NCBI GenBank assembly: GCA_029250605.1
Contig: JAQXEZ010000010.1
Span: 1 to 58,973, forward strand
DNA: 58,973 nucleotides
DNA from: Candidatus Thalassarchaeaceae archaeon
Lineage (GTDB): Archaea > Thermoplasmatota > Poseidoniia > Poseidoniales > Thalassarchaeaceae
Direction of reading: 5' to 3'
A program made the translations under genes and the position numbers. Below the pieces are notes generated by a model, which saw only the letters and a program-made list of their open reading frames with translations, was not told the DNA's origin and did not search any database. Shown here in pieces: positions 28,924 through 37,144 of the stretch. Every line of letters begins with the position of its first letter. Within the stretch, counting starts at the first letter, position 1.

Positions 28924-29409
28924 CTATCTTCTCAGAAGTCGCCTAACCAGACTGCTTTCTTCATCGAGGGAGGATGATTCTTCCTCCCTGACCTTCTTCA
29001 ATGCATTAATTGGGACCCAATCATCTGGTACCAACCTCCATGGTGTCACTCTTGCCATTATTCCAAGGAGGACTTGGCTGCCTGGAATCATGAAAACTCT
29101 GAGAGGTGGGACGACCAAGCTCAGTGCAGCTAAGTCTTCTCTGGCCTGTATTTTCTCCGTCCGGCTAACTCTTCGTCCGATTAGGATGCTGGAGAGTGTG
29201 GTCGAGGTGCGCTTGAAGTGCTCAGCACCGATTTTCGATGTGTCCCAAGCCTTCTCAATGGATTCACCCCACTTGCTAGGTTCCTTTGCTACTTCCTTGA
29301 TTTCGTTCTGTGATTTGTCGGGGAGGCGTCGATATGCTGCAGCAGTTCCAGTGGCCACCCATGGCAACCACCTAACCATGAATCCTGCGAATTTCCTCAA
29401 CCTGCCCAT
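28924..29409 (-). CDS. Small protein of unknown function, faintly LETM1-like
   Basis: A basic 161-residue protein. It begins with a hydrophobic amphipathic stretch (FAGFMVRWLPWVATGTAAAY), continues with a charged helical middle, and has a second hydrophobic part, LSLVVPPLRVFMIPGSQVLL near 92-111, then PWRLVPDDWVP. The order of a Leu/Val-Pro segment, a Phe-x-Ile-Pro-Gly turn and a Leu-Val-Pro end recalls the ribosome-binding domain of LETM1-like membrane proteins, but the resemblance is weak and I would not name it. It starts only four bases after the aceE stop and is probably translated from the same messenger. Function unknown. Confidence 0.65.
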   Translation of the reverse strand: MGRLRKFAGFMVRWLPWVATGTAAAYRRLPDKSQNEIKEVAKEPSKWGESIEKAWDTSKIGAEHFKRTSTTLSSILIGRRVSRTEKIQAREDLAALSLVVPPLRVFMIPGSQVLLGIMARVTPWRLVPDDWVPINALKKVREEESSSLDEESSLVRRLLRR

Positions 29410-29413
29410 AGAA

Positions 29414-32068
29414 TCACTCGGTCTTGTCTATCCTTTGGGATGAGACCCCTCTCGTCTTCATTTCTTTCTCTACGGTTCCCGATGGCAATTCCCCATCCTG
29501 CTCTAATGCGGAGAGTGAAGCTATCACAATGCTATCTGTGTCGATTTCGAAGAAGGTGCGCAGGGCTTCTCTAGAGTCTGAGCGCCCGAATCCATCGGTA
29601 CCTAGGACGACGTACCGTCCTCCAACCCATCTTTGAATCATTTCGGGGACGGAGGAGATGAAATCTGAAGTTGCGATGGTAGGAGTCGCATCTCCAAAAC
29701 ATTCGGAAACGTATGGTTTCGATTCTTTCCCAGGATCGAGGCGCTTATTCCTCTCGTGTTCCATGCCAATTCGTCGAAGTTCTCCATAGGAAGTCACCGA
29801 CCAAATTTCCGATCCGATACCATGATCGCGCAATAGTTCCGTTGCAGCCTCTCTTACAAGATTCAGAATTGGTCCGGAACCTAGTAATCTGACCTTGGGG
29901 CCATTGCCCTCTATCTCTTCAACAATATAGGCGCCTCTGATAATCCCCTCATCGGAGTCTGCCGGCTTTGGCATCTGCTGTTGATTCTCGTTGTACAGCA
30001 TGATGTAATGGAACACATCCAGATTCTCGCCCCACATCTCATCGATTCCATGTCTTATTATTGTCGCGAGTTCGTATGCATAAGCAGGATCCCATGCTCG
30101 GCAGTGGGGAACTGCAGAGGCCATCAGGAGGCTGTGACCGTCTTGATGCTGCAATCCTTCGCCATTCAGTGTCGTCCGGCCTGCAGTTGCGCCCATGAGG
30201 AAACCCCGAGCCCTAGCATCGGCAGCACTCCATATCTGGTCCCCTACTCTCTGGAAACCAAACATTGAGTAGAAGGTGTAGAAGGGAATTGTTGGTGAGT
30301 TGGCGTTCGAGTAAGACGTAGCGCTAGAAATCCATGAGGCTATTGCTGAAGCCTCCGATATCCCTTCCTGAAGCACCTGTCCGGATTCAGATTCCTTGTA
30401 ATTCAGTAGCATCTTGTGATCGACCGGGGTGTACTTCTGCCCCTTTGATGCAAAGATCGCGAACTCACTGAAAAGAGGGTCCATGCCGAATGTCCTCCCT
30501 TCGTCGGGGATGATCGGGACTACCTTGTCACCTATCTCTGACTTCAAGAGGTTCCTCAATAGTCGAACGAAGGCCATGGTGGTAGAAACCTCTTGTCCCT
30601 CTGGGGTTCCTCCATCGAATGCTGCGTAGGTTTCCTCGCCTGGGAGATTAGAGGTGATGTTAGCTGATCTTCTCGAGGGCAGGTACCCTCCGAGGTGTTT
30701 TCTCCGCTCGAACAAATATTCGATTTCATCTGACTCTTCTTCTAGAATGACGAATGGATCATCCTCTAGCCTGGAATCGTCCAAGTTTAGCCCGAGTGCG
30801 TCACGATAAGCAACTAGGTCTTCGAGACTCATCTTCTTCTTCTGGTGTGTAGAGTTTCTTCCCTCGAATGAGTCGATTCCCCACCCCTTTACGGTATGTG
30901 CAAGTATTACAGCTGGCCCATTGGCGGCCAGAGCTGCTTGGTAAGCAGAATATACCTTTATTGGATCGTGCCCCCCTCTGGTCAGTTGCTCGATTTCTGT
31001 GTCGGAGATAGAGGTCCCCAATGCTTGAAGTGATTCACTCCCCGAGAACAACTCATCTCGGAATTCACTAGCGGAAAGAATGCTGAGTCGTTGCCAGTCT
31101 CCATCTGTGACTGCCTCTATTCTTTTCAACAGCTCACCGTTTGAATCTAGTTGGAATATTCTGTCCCACCCAGAGCCCCAGATGACTTTGATTACCGTCC
31201 ATCCTGCGCCTCGATATAGTCCCTCCAACTCTTGAATAATGTTGGAGTTTCCTCGAACGGGGCCGTCTAGTCTCTGGAGGTTGCAATTGACCACGACAAC
31301 CAAATTATCCAACTGTTCTCTACCGGCTACTGCTATTGATGCGATTGCCTCGGGTTCGTCCATCTCTCCATCGCCTAGAAAAGCGAAAACACGACTCTCC
31401 GAAGTATCGGCAAGATTTCTCTGATGGAGGTACTTCCAGAATCTGGCCTGCATTACGGCACCAAGCGGCCCAAGGCCCATGGAGACTGTTGGATACTCCC
31501 AGAATTCTGGCATCAGACGAGGGTGTGGGTATGAAGAAAGTCCGTCTTCGAAAGCTTCCTTCCTGAAGTTTGAGATTTGCTCCCTAGTAATCCGTCCCTC
31601 TAGGAATGCCCGGGAGTAGATTCCCGGGCTAGCATGACCTTGGATGAAGAGTGCGTCTCCTATCCCATTGTGGTCCTTTCCTCTGAAGACATGATTGAAG
31701 CCGACCTCGTACAATGTGGAGCTAGAGGCATAAGTGGAAATGTGTCCACCGATTCCATCCATTCTTCTATTTGCATCTGAGACCATTGCTGCTGCATTCC
31801 AAAGAACGTGGTTCTGGATATTCTTCTCGATTTCCAGATTTCCGGGATACGGTTTTTGCTGTTCGATAGAAATTGAGTTTAGATATGGCGTCCTTGAGGA
31901 GGAAATATCGATTCCAAGAGCCGTTGCCTCTGACAACAGTTCCTGAAGGAGTAGTCGGGCCCGGGAACTGCCAGAGGAAGAGGTCACGGTCCTCAATGAC
32001 TCTAGCCACTCATCGGTCTCTTCTGGGTCCGTATCGGGTAGAGTCTGACGGGGTTTGGTTGGAGACAT
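29414..32068 (-). CDS. aceE: Pyruvate dehydrogenase E1 component, homodimeric type
   Basis: Thiamine-diphosphate enzyme that decarboxylates pyruvate and acetylates the lipoyl arm of E2. Signatures include DGIGGHISTYASSSTLYEVG near 105-124, the fold typical of AceE, FIQGHASPGIYSRAFLEGR, and the ThDP/Mg motif GDGEMDEPEAIA near 233 ending in NCNLQRLDGPVRGN. Length of 884 fits the single-chain alpha2 bacterial enzyme, not the alpha2beta2 type. Most archaea use pyruvate:ferredoxin oxidoreductase, so this gene is a bacterial-type acquisition. No E2, E3 or lipoate ligase gene is in the window; they must be elsewhere if the complex works. It lies within a minus-strand run of zinc-ribbon/TPR protein, GNAT, aceE and the small unknown protein. 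Confidence 0.95.
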   Translation of the reverse strand: MSPTKPRQTLPDTDPEETDEWLESLRTVTSSSGSSRARLLLQELLSEATALGIDISSSRTPYLNSISIEQQKPYPGNLEIEKNIQNHVLWNAAAMVSDANRRMDGIGGHISTYASSSTLYEVGFNHVFRGKDHNGIGDALFIQGHASPGIYSRAFLEGRITREQISNFRKEAFEDGLSSYPHPRLMPEFWEYPTVSMGLGPLGAVMQARFWKYLHQRNLADTSESRVFAFLGDGEMDEPEAIASIAVAGREQLDNLVVVVNCNLQRLDGPVRGNSNIIQELEGLYRGAGWTVIKVIWGSGWDRIFQLDSNGELLKRIEAVTDGDWQRLSILSASEFRDELFSGSESLQALGTSISDTEIEQLTRGGHDPIKVYSAYQAALAANGPAVILAHTVKGWGIDSFEGRNSTHQKKKMSLEDLVAYRDALGLNLDDSRLEDDPFVILEEESDEIEYLFERRKHLGGYLPSRRSANITSNLPGEETYAAFDGGTPEGQEVSTTMAFVRLLRNLLKSEIGDKVVPIIPDEGRTFGMDPLFSEFAIFASKGQKYTPVDHKMLLNYKESESGQVLQEGISEASAIASWISSATSYSNANSPTIPFYTFYSMFGFQRVGDQIWSAADARARGFLMGATAGRTTLNGEGLQHQDGHSLLMASAVPHCRAWDPAYAYELATIIRHGIDEMWGENLDVFHYIMLYNENQQQMPKPADSDEGIIRGAYIVEEIEGNGPKVRLLGSGPILNLVREAATELLRDHGIGSEIWSVTSYGELRRIGMEHERNKRLDPGKESKPYVSECFGDATPTIATSDFISSVPEMIQRWVGGRYVVLGTDGFGRSDSREALRTFFEIDTDSIVIASLSALEQDGELPSGTVEKEMKTRGVSSQRIDKTE

Positions 32069-32143
32069 GTCTGCACTACTGCCCCGCAGGGCAGAATCAC
32101 CAGTCGAGGCGTGTTTTTTGAATGGGTCGTCGTTCTAATCTGC

Positions 32144-32755
32144 TCAAAGAGGGGATGGTCCAGGTCCGATTTCGATGAGATGACACTCGTGCATCGTCCT
32201 CACGCCGGCTACGGTGATAGCAGAATCCCCCGATACGCATCTCTCTCCCTTCCACTTCCTAACGGTCCTAATCACGGTCTTTGAACCCGGGGCGTTGTTG
32301 GGATCGACCTTTACCTCGACAATTATCTCTCCGACCTGTCCCAACCAACCCAAAACAGCATCAATGCTTCGTCGAGCATATCCATGCCGCTGCTCAGAAC
32401 TGCGTACCCAATATCCCAAGTTCCACGTAGCCCTATCAGACCTAGTCACTCTATCGAAACCTATCACTCCAAGCACATAGCCGTCCCATGGACGTATCAT
32501 CATCCAGTGATGGAGGAGTCCGGAGCGCCCCTTGCGCTCGGTATCCTCGATAAAATTCTCAATCTGCGGCCTTATTTCGTTGTCCGGATTTATCCAAGGC
32601 ATGGCCCTAATGACATCAGGCCAAGTTTCTTCAAATGCCTCGACGAATTCTGGGATGTGTGACTTGGATGCTGGTCTAAGGACCAAGGCTTCGTCGACCC
32701 TGATAGACGAGGTTGCCCTCCTATGCATTATTTTCGGGGACGAGCTCCATCGCAT
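32144..32755 (-). CDS. GNAT-family N-acetyltransferase, RimJ/RimL-like
   Basis: A 203-residue acetyltransferase-like protein. Residues about 22-200 follow the RimJ/RimL pattern: LVLRPASKSHIPEFVEAFEE at the start, HHWMMIRPWDGYVLGVIGFD for the central strands, NLGYWVRSSEQRHGYARRSI as the acetyl-CoA binding region and EVKVDPNNAPGSKTVIRTVR, which matches the Asn-x-x-S pattern after strand 5. Acceptor unknown; RimJ/RimL relatives acetylate protein N-termini. An internal Met at residue 10 is an alternative start. It lies 23 bases after the zinc-ribbon/TPR gene and 75 bases before aceE. Confidence 0.82.
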   Translation of the reverse strand: MRWSSSPKIMHRRATSSIRVDEALVLRPASKSHIPEFVEAFEETWPDVIRAMPWINPDNEIRPQIENFIEDTERKGRSGLLHHWMMIRPWDGYVLGVIGFDRVTRSDRATWNLGYWVRSSEQRHGYARRSIDAVLGWLGQVGEIIVEVKVDPNNAPGSKTVIRTVRKWKGERCVSGDSAITVAGVRTMHECHLIEIGPGPSPL

Positions 32756-32778
32756 CAGTTCTGCGTGTCAGAACTTGG

Positions 32779-33948
32779 TTAAGAAGTCAGTTTATCCTTT
32801 GCTCGAGCGACATCTGGGTCTTCTGGGTTAATTTCGTAGGCTGATTCAACCATCCTTTGTGCCTCAGTATTCCTTCCAATTGACATTAGTAGCTTGCCGA
32901 CGGAATAGATCAAAGAAGTCCTATTCCCCAAGTGAGGTCCGACCTCATCAAGAAGGACGGTTGTCTGAGCTTTTTTCTGCTCTTTTGCAGACCTGAAGGC
33001 TGCCTGAAGCTGCTTGATTACTTCTGGAACGGGCCATTCGTCCTGTTGCTGCCAGGGCCAGAAAGAGGGGTCGTTCTGATACAGGGAGGAGTCGGGTTCC
33101 TCTTCTTCCGGTGGGAGGATTGGTGCGGATGGCAGTTGAACTGGTCTTTCGATGTCCGCCTCCGGCTCCTTTTCTTCGTGGATTGGGACCGCAGTAAGTT
33201 TCGGGATGGGAATCGATGGGGCAGGTGGAATTGGGTTCGCATTTGTTAATGGTGAGTCTCCTCTTGCAAATGCGTCCTCGAATTCGTCTATCTTTCCGTC
33301 CCCATCAAAGTCAGCCTCTCCAATACCCTCAACTTCTCTGGCAGGAGAGCCAATTTCGTTGGCTTCAATAATCTCGTTGGGATTCATTGGTTGAGTGAAA
33401 ATTGGGGTCTCAGCGTTTGGTTGGATTAACTCAATTGTTCTGTGATCCAATATCTCTTCCCCTTCCTCTTCGGTTGGGCTTTTGGGTACTTCGAATTTCT
33501 GTACAAATTGAGGGATATCGTCTGCCGTAAGCTCGTACTCCTCATCGATTTCTTCGATTGGAGGGGTGAATGAGTCAAAATCTGGTTTTCTGTCCAATTC
33601 GACGTCATCGCCTTCTCCATATTGCGAGACTTCTACGGTTAAGTCGTCAAATGCAAATGAAGGAGCAATAGTTTCACTCTCCACTTCATTCTCTTCGATC
33701 TCGCTCATCAGTTGATCCAATAGGTCCGTGGACTCGCCATCCCCAAGTCCTGAACTCTGCTGAAAGGAAGGCCGATCTATCTGGTAATAGCATCTCGTGC
33801 AAACCTTGGTTCCCTCTTGGTTCGAGTGTTGACAGGAAGGACATACGATACCCTTGGGGTTAGAATTACTCCATGACTTAAATCTGTCAAATACCAATTC
33901 CGTCCCCCCAGCATTCCCTTTCGATAGTGGTGAACGTTTAATTCTCAC
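32779..33948 (-). CDS. Zinc-ribbon protein with acidic linker, EF-hand-like loop and C-terminal TPR
   Basis: A cytoplasmic 389-residue protein with a modular build. A zinc ribbon (CPSCQHSNQEGTKVCTRC) lies near residues 36-53. A long, acidic, Pro/Glu-rich and probably disordered region follows, carrying one EF-hand-like loop (DFDGDGKIDEFEDAFARG) near 213. The last 90 residues are helical and end in a TPR-like hairpin (LLMSIGRNTEAQRMVESAYE). This suggests a protein-interaction scaffold; I do not recognise a named family. The GTG start at 33948 is only five bases from the helicase start on the other strand; a TTG at 33897, after GGGGGGACGGAA, is a good alternative. Confidence 0.75.
   Translation of the reverse strand: MRIKRSPLSKGNAGGTELVFDRFKSWSNSNPKGIVCPSCQHSNQEGTKVCTRCYYQIDRPSFQQSSGLGDGESTDLLDQLMSEIEENEVESETIAPSFAFDDLTVEVSQYGEGDDVELDRKPDFDSFTPPIEEIDEEYELTADDIPQFVQKFEVPKSPTEEEGEEILDHRTIELIQPNAETPIFTQPMNPNEIIEANEIGSPAREVEGIGEADFDGDGKIDEFEDAFARGDSPLTNANPIPPAPSIPIPKLTAVPIHEEKEPEADIERPVQLPSAPILPPEEEEPDSSLYQNDPSFWPWQQQDEWPVPEVIKQLQAAFRSAKEQKKAQTTVLLDEVGPHLGNRTSLIYSVGKLLMSIGRNTEAQRMVESAYEINPEDPDVARAKDKLTS
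33936..33946. promoter_or_regulatory. Possible bidirectional AT-rich promoter element
   Basis: The sequence aacgtttaatt is the only AT-rich stretch between the divergent zinc-ribbon/TPR and helicase genes. In either direction it lies roughly 25-50 bases from an in-frame start lying inside the nominal coding regions. Inference only. Confidence 0.3.
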
Positions 33949-33953
33949 TGGCG

Positions 33954-35951
33954 ATGGTTTGTTTTGTTGTGACTAGGACTCGTCAAGTAACCGTGATAGG
34001 GGACAGGGTTAGACGGGCATACGTGGGAGACTCTGAGAAAACGGTTCCAAGTCGGTTCAAAAGGAGTCAGGACCATCACGAATCTTACCTGCGTCTGATT
34101 CGATGGGAATTAGACGATGAGTTGGCTATGACTGAGGAGAGACTCAAGAATTGGTCAGAAAAGAAATTAGAAGCGAATGGAATTGCCCTTTTCGGACTGA
34201 ATGCCAAGACTGATGGTTGGTTGTTCGGTCAGCAGATCATTAGGCTTCGACAAGGAGCTGGGAAAGACCTCGGTTCCCATCGATTCAGACAGGGTGACAT
34301 AGTGTTGCTTAGCAGAGGGAGCCCGCTGACCGAGAGGCCAATTGAGGCCATAGTTAGCAATAGGAACCGGAACTCGATTCGAATCGTACTTCCTGAGGCA
34401 CCGCAAGGTCTGCGAAAGGGAACGTGGAGGATTGATAGAGGGGCCAACCGGGTTGCATTCGACAGGATGAGGGATGCGCTCAATTCAATCTTCGAAGAAG
34501 ATGGAAGTGCCCCCCTGAGAGAATTGCTCCTAGGGCTAGTTCACGACCCTGTGGGGACTGCTTCTCTAATTCCTGAGCTAGGTGGGGTTAAGCAAAAAAG
34601 CGCCACACTGCCAAGTGACTTGAATAAGGCTCAGAGGGATGCTGCGAAGAGTGCGATAAGTAGTAGGCTGACGTTGATCCAAGGTCCCCCAGGAACAGGT
34701 AAGACTCACACTGCAGTTAGGATTCTCGAGAACTGGGCGATACTAGACACTGGGACAGTTCTTGCAGTAGCAGACTCAAATGTGGCTGTTGACAACTTAC
34801 TGGAGGGTTTGCTGGAGAGGGGCGTCAGGGCAGTGAGACTGGGGCAGCCCGTCAAGGTTAGAGAGAATCTGAGAACTGCTACAATGGATGCTAGGATGGA
34901 AAGTCATGAATTGAATAGAGATCTAGTGGAGGAAATTGAAAGGAACGAGAAATTGTCTAGAAGGATTAAGGGAATGAGGGGGGGGAAGGAAAAGGGCCTA
35001 GCTCACAGGGACCTGAGCAGGGGGTGGAAGGAAGTGAAGAGGCTCGAAAGGCAAATTAGAGATGACATTCTAGATAGGGCTCAGGTTCTTTGTTGCACCT
35101 GCATTGGTTCTGGGCATGATTTACTCGATGGGAGAAGGTTTTCCCGGGTGCTAATTGATGAGGCAACTCAGGCTACGGAGCCTGCGGCATTGGTGCCCAT
35201 TGTGAAGGGGGCCAGGCAAATCGTATTGGTTGGTGATCACAGACAACTGCCTCCGACTGTGATTTCTCGACGGGCGGGGAATGGGGGTTTGAATCGATCT
35301 TTATTCGAACGACTGGTAGAGATGGGGATCAAGCCTCTACTGCTTAACACCCAGTATCGAATGCACCCCTCAATTTCTGAGTTTCCGAATTCGCAGTTCT
35401 ACGGAGGAATGCTTGAGGATGGTGTAGATGAATCTGAAAGAGAGGCCCCCCCTGGGATGCTTTGGCCCAATTGGGACTCGCCGTTAGCGTTCCTTCCAGT
35501 TGATGGTGATGAGTTGCTTTCACCAGATGGGGCCTCGAAGGAGAATGCCGCAGAAGCATCATGGGTGGTAAAAATTCTGATGGGCTTTGTGGACGATGGT
35601 GGACTTGATCTCACAGACGTTGGGATAGTAACGCCATACGCTGGACAGGTTAGGGCGATTAGGGACATTCTGCCAGAGTCTATGCAGGGGGTTGAGGTTA
35701 GGACTGTTGATGGATACCAGGGTAGAGAGAAGGATGTGATAATCTTCTCTTGTGTTAGGTCAAACTCAGATGGAAACGTCGGTTTTCTCTCTGATCGAAG
35801 AAGGCTTAACGTGGCACTTACCAGATCTAAGCGTGGCCTAGTGGTAGTTGGAAACCCGGATACCTTGAAGCATGATGAAAATTGGAGAGCTTGGATTGAG
35901 CACGTGAGGAGTCGTAAACTTGAGGCATGGCACCTCCTGGGTACAGCATGA
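33954..35951 (+). CDS. Superfamily 1B helicase, UPF1/IGHMBP2/DNA2-like
   Basis: A 665-residue ATP-driven nucleic-acid translocase. Walker A is QGPPGTGKTHTAVRIL near residues 242-257, motif II is VLIDEATQATEPAAL near 399-413, motif III VGDHRQLPPTVIS near 426, motif IV LLLNTQYRMHPSISEF, and motifs V-VI TVDGYQGREKDVIIFSCVRS and RRLNVALTRSKRGLVVVGN. These are characteristic of the UPF1-like group (IGHMBP2, Dna2, Sen1). The N-terminus contains a small beta-barrel-like region (FRQGDIVLLSRGSPLTERPI), as in IGHMBP2. RNA or DNA specificity cannot be told. Start at ATG 33954 is uncertain; GTG codons at 33969 and 33993 are in frame. It heads a plus-strand run with an RDD protein, Sua5 and Map, all closely spaced. 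Confidence 0.92.
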   Translation: MVCFVVTRTRQVTVIGDRVRRAYVGDSEKTVPSRFKRSQDHHESYLRLIRWELDDELAMTEERLKNWSEKKLEANGIALFGLNAKTDGWLFGQQIIRLRQGAGKDLGSHRFRQGDIVLLSRGSPLTERPIEAIVSNRNRNSIRIVLPEAPQGLRKGTWRIDRGANRVAFDRMRDALNSIFEEDGSAPLRELLLGLVHDPVGTASLIPELGGVKQKSATLPSDLNKAQRDAAKSAISSRLTLIQGPPGTGKTHTAVRILENWAILDTGTVLAVADSNVAVDNLLEGLLERGVRAVRLGQPVKVRENLRTATMDARMESHELNRDLVEEIERNEKLSRRIKGMRGGKEKGLAHRDLSRGWKEVKRLERQIRDDILDRAQVLCCTCIGSGHDLLDGRRFSRVLIDEATQATEPAALVPIVKGARQIVLVGDHRQLPPTVISRRAGNGGLNRSLFERLVEMGIKPLLLNTQYRMHPSISEFPNSQFYGGMLEDGVDESEREAPPGMLWPNWDSPLAFLPVDGDELLSPDGASKENAAEASWVVKILMGFVDDGGLDLTDVGIVTPYAGQVRAIRDILPESMQGVEVRTVDGYQGREKDVIIFSCVRSNSDGNVGFLSDRRRLNVALTRSKRGLVVVGNPDTLKHDENWRAWIEHVRSRKLEAWHLLGTA

Positions 35952-35960
35952 GGTGCATGA

Positions 35961-36533
35961 ATGAGCGATCATGACTCACCAATCTCAATTCAAGGCGGAG
36001 GGACGCTGGCGAAAGCGATAGTCTCCCAGGAGAATGGTCATTGGTCGGTTCCAGATGGGGCAATCCTAGCCTCATGGGCAAGGAGGTTAGTGGCCTTCGT
36101 GATTGATGTCACAATCGTATACTCGGTACTGAATCTGTCAACAGGAGGGATGGTGGCAAATGCATTGAATGTGAATATATGGATATCTTCTGACTTTCAC
36201 TACTCGGTTGCGTTCGCTGCTATATTGCTTGCCAGTCACTGGCTATATTGGAGAGTGACTGGTTTGATTTTCTCAAGATCCATAGGCCAGAAGTTACTTG
36301 GGATCGCGATAGTGAAGGATAATGGGGATGCGGTGTCCAGTCAGATGTGGGACACTAGGGCAGCGGGAAAGCTCCTGTACCTAATACCCGTATTGAACAT
36401 CTACTTCGGCATCTATGAGTTGGCTAGAATTTCACAGAGACACACCCATCAGTCAAATCTTGACCTTCGGGTAGGGACGATTGTTGCGCATTCTGCTTCC
36501 CTACCTCCAGGAAGTAGGAGGCATATCGGATAG
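35961..36533 (+). CDS. RDD-family membrane protein
   Basis: A 190-residue inner-membrane protein. The Arg/Asp pair that defines the family appears as ASWARRLVAFVIDVTIVYSV near residues 35-54. A second span lies at VAFAAILLASHWLYWRV, and the conserved FSRSIGQKLLGIAIVKDNGD follows the membrane part. RDD proteins are widespread and often uncharacterised; some act in ion or amino-acid homeostasis. GAGGTG precedes the ATG, nine bases after the helicase stop. The next gene (Sua5) starts eight bases downstream. Confidence 0.88.
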   Translation: MSDHDSPISIQGGGTLAKAIVSQENGHWSVPDGAILASWARRLVAFVIDVTIVYSVLNLSTGGMVANALNVNIWISSDFHYSVAFAAILLASHWLYWRVTGLIFSRSIGQKLLGIAIVKDNGDAVSSQMWDTRAAGKLLYLIPVLNIYFGIYELARISQRHTHQSNLDLRVGTIVAHSASLPPGSRRHIG

Positions 36534-36541
36534 GTGGAAGT

Positions 36542-37144
36542 ATGGATGATGTCGTTGAGTGGGTACGTTCTGGGAAGTGTATTGTCTATCCTACCTCCAC
36601 ACTTCCTGCCCTGGGTTGCATCCCGGAGCCAAGTGCTCTAGATGCGTTATTTGAGATAAAGGGCAGACCTCGGAGTGCGCCTGTAAGTCTGGGGGTAGCC
36701 AATCTTAGCCAAGCTAGTGAAATTGTCGAGGTCCCAGATGATGTGTACGAAATAATAGAGGAGTTCCCAGACGGGTCTCTGACCATTGTTCTCAGCCCAA
36801 GAGAAGAGATGGACGTTCGTCTAGGATCTAAGGGTGTAGCTGTTCGTGTGGTCTCAGACCCAATGGCTAGAGGACTTCTCCTCAGGACCGGCCCACTGAC
36901 TGCCACCAGTGCTAACCATTCAGGTGAAGAGCCCTTGCTGGATTGCAGCGCAGCCGCGGATTATCTATGTACCTCGGAACATGCTGTTTTGGGAGTTGAT
37001 GGGGAATGTCATGGGGGTCTACCCAGTACTTTGATAGCATGGCATACGGTCTGCAGTACGCCTGAGTCGCTGAAGATAGAGGTAGTTAGAGAGGGGAAAG
37101 TCAGTTCCGAGGAAGTTTTTGCATGGTGGAAGAGGAGGACCTGA
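36542..37144 (+). CDS. Threonylcarbamoyl-AMP synthase (Sua5/YrdC/TsaC)
   Basis: Makes threonylcarbamoyl-AMP from threonine, bicarbonate and ATP, the first step toward the universal t6A37 modification of ANN-decoding tRNAs. Family hallmarks are CIVYPTSTLPALGC near residues 13-26, LFEIKGRPRSAPVSLGV near 36-52 (the Lys-Gly-Arg substrate motif), GVAVRVVSDPMARGLL, and PLTATSANHSGEEPL near 119-133. At 200 residues it is the short YrdC form without the C-terminal Sua5 domain. Its 3' end overlaps map by 22 bases, so the two are co-translated. The Kae1/Bud32 partners are not in this window. Confidence 0.92.
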   Translation: MDDVVEWVRSGKCIVYPTSTLPALGCIPEPSALDALFEIKGRPRSAPVSLGVANLSQASEIVEVPDDVYEIIEEFPDGSLTIVLSPREEMDVRLGSKGVAVRVVSDPMARGLLLRTGPLTATSANHSGEEPLLDCSAAADYLCTSEHAVLGVDGECHGGLPSTLIAWHTVCSTPESLKIEVVREGKVSSEEVFAWWKRRT

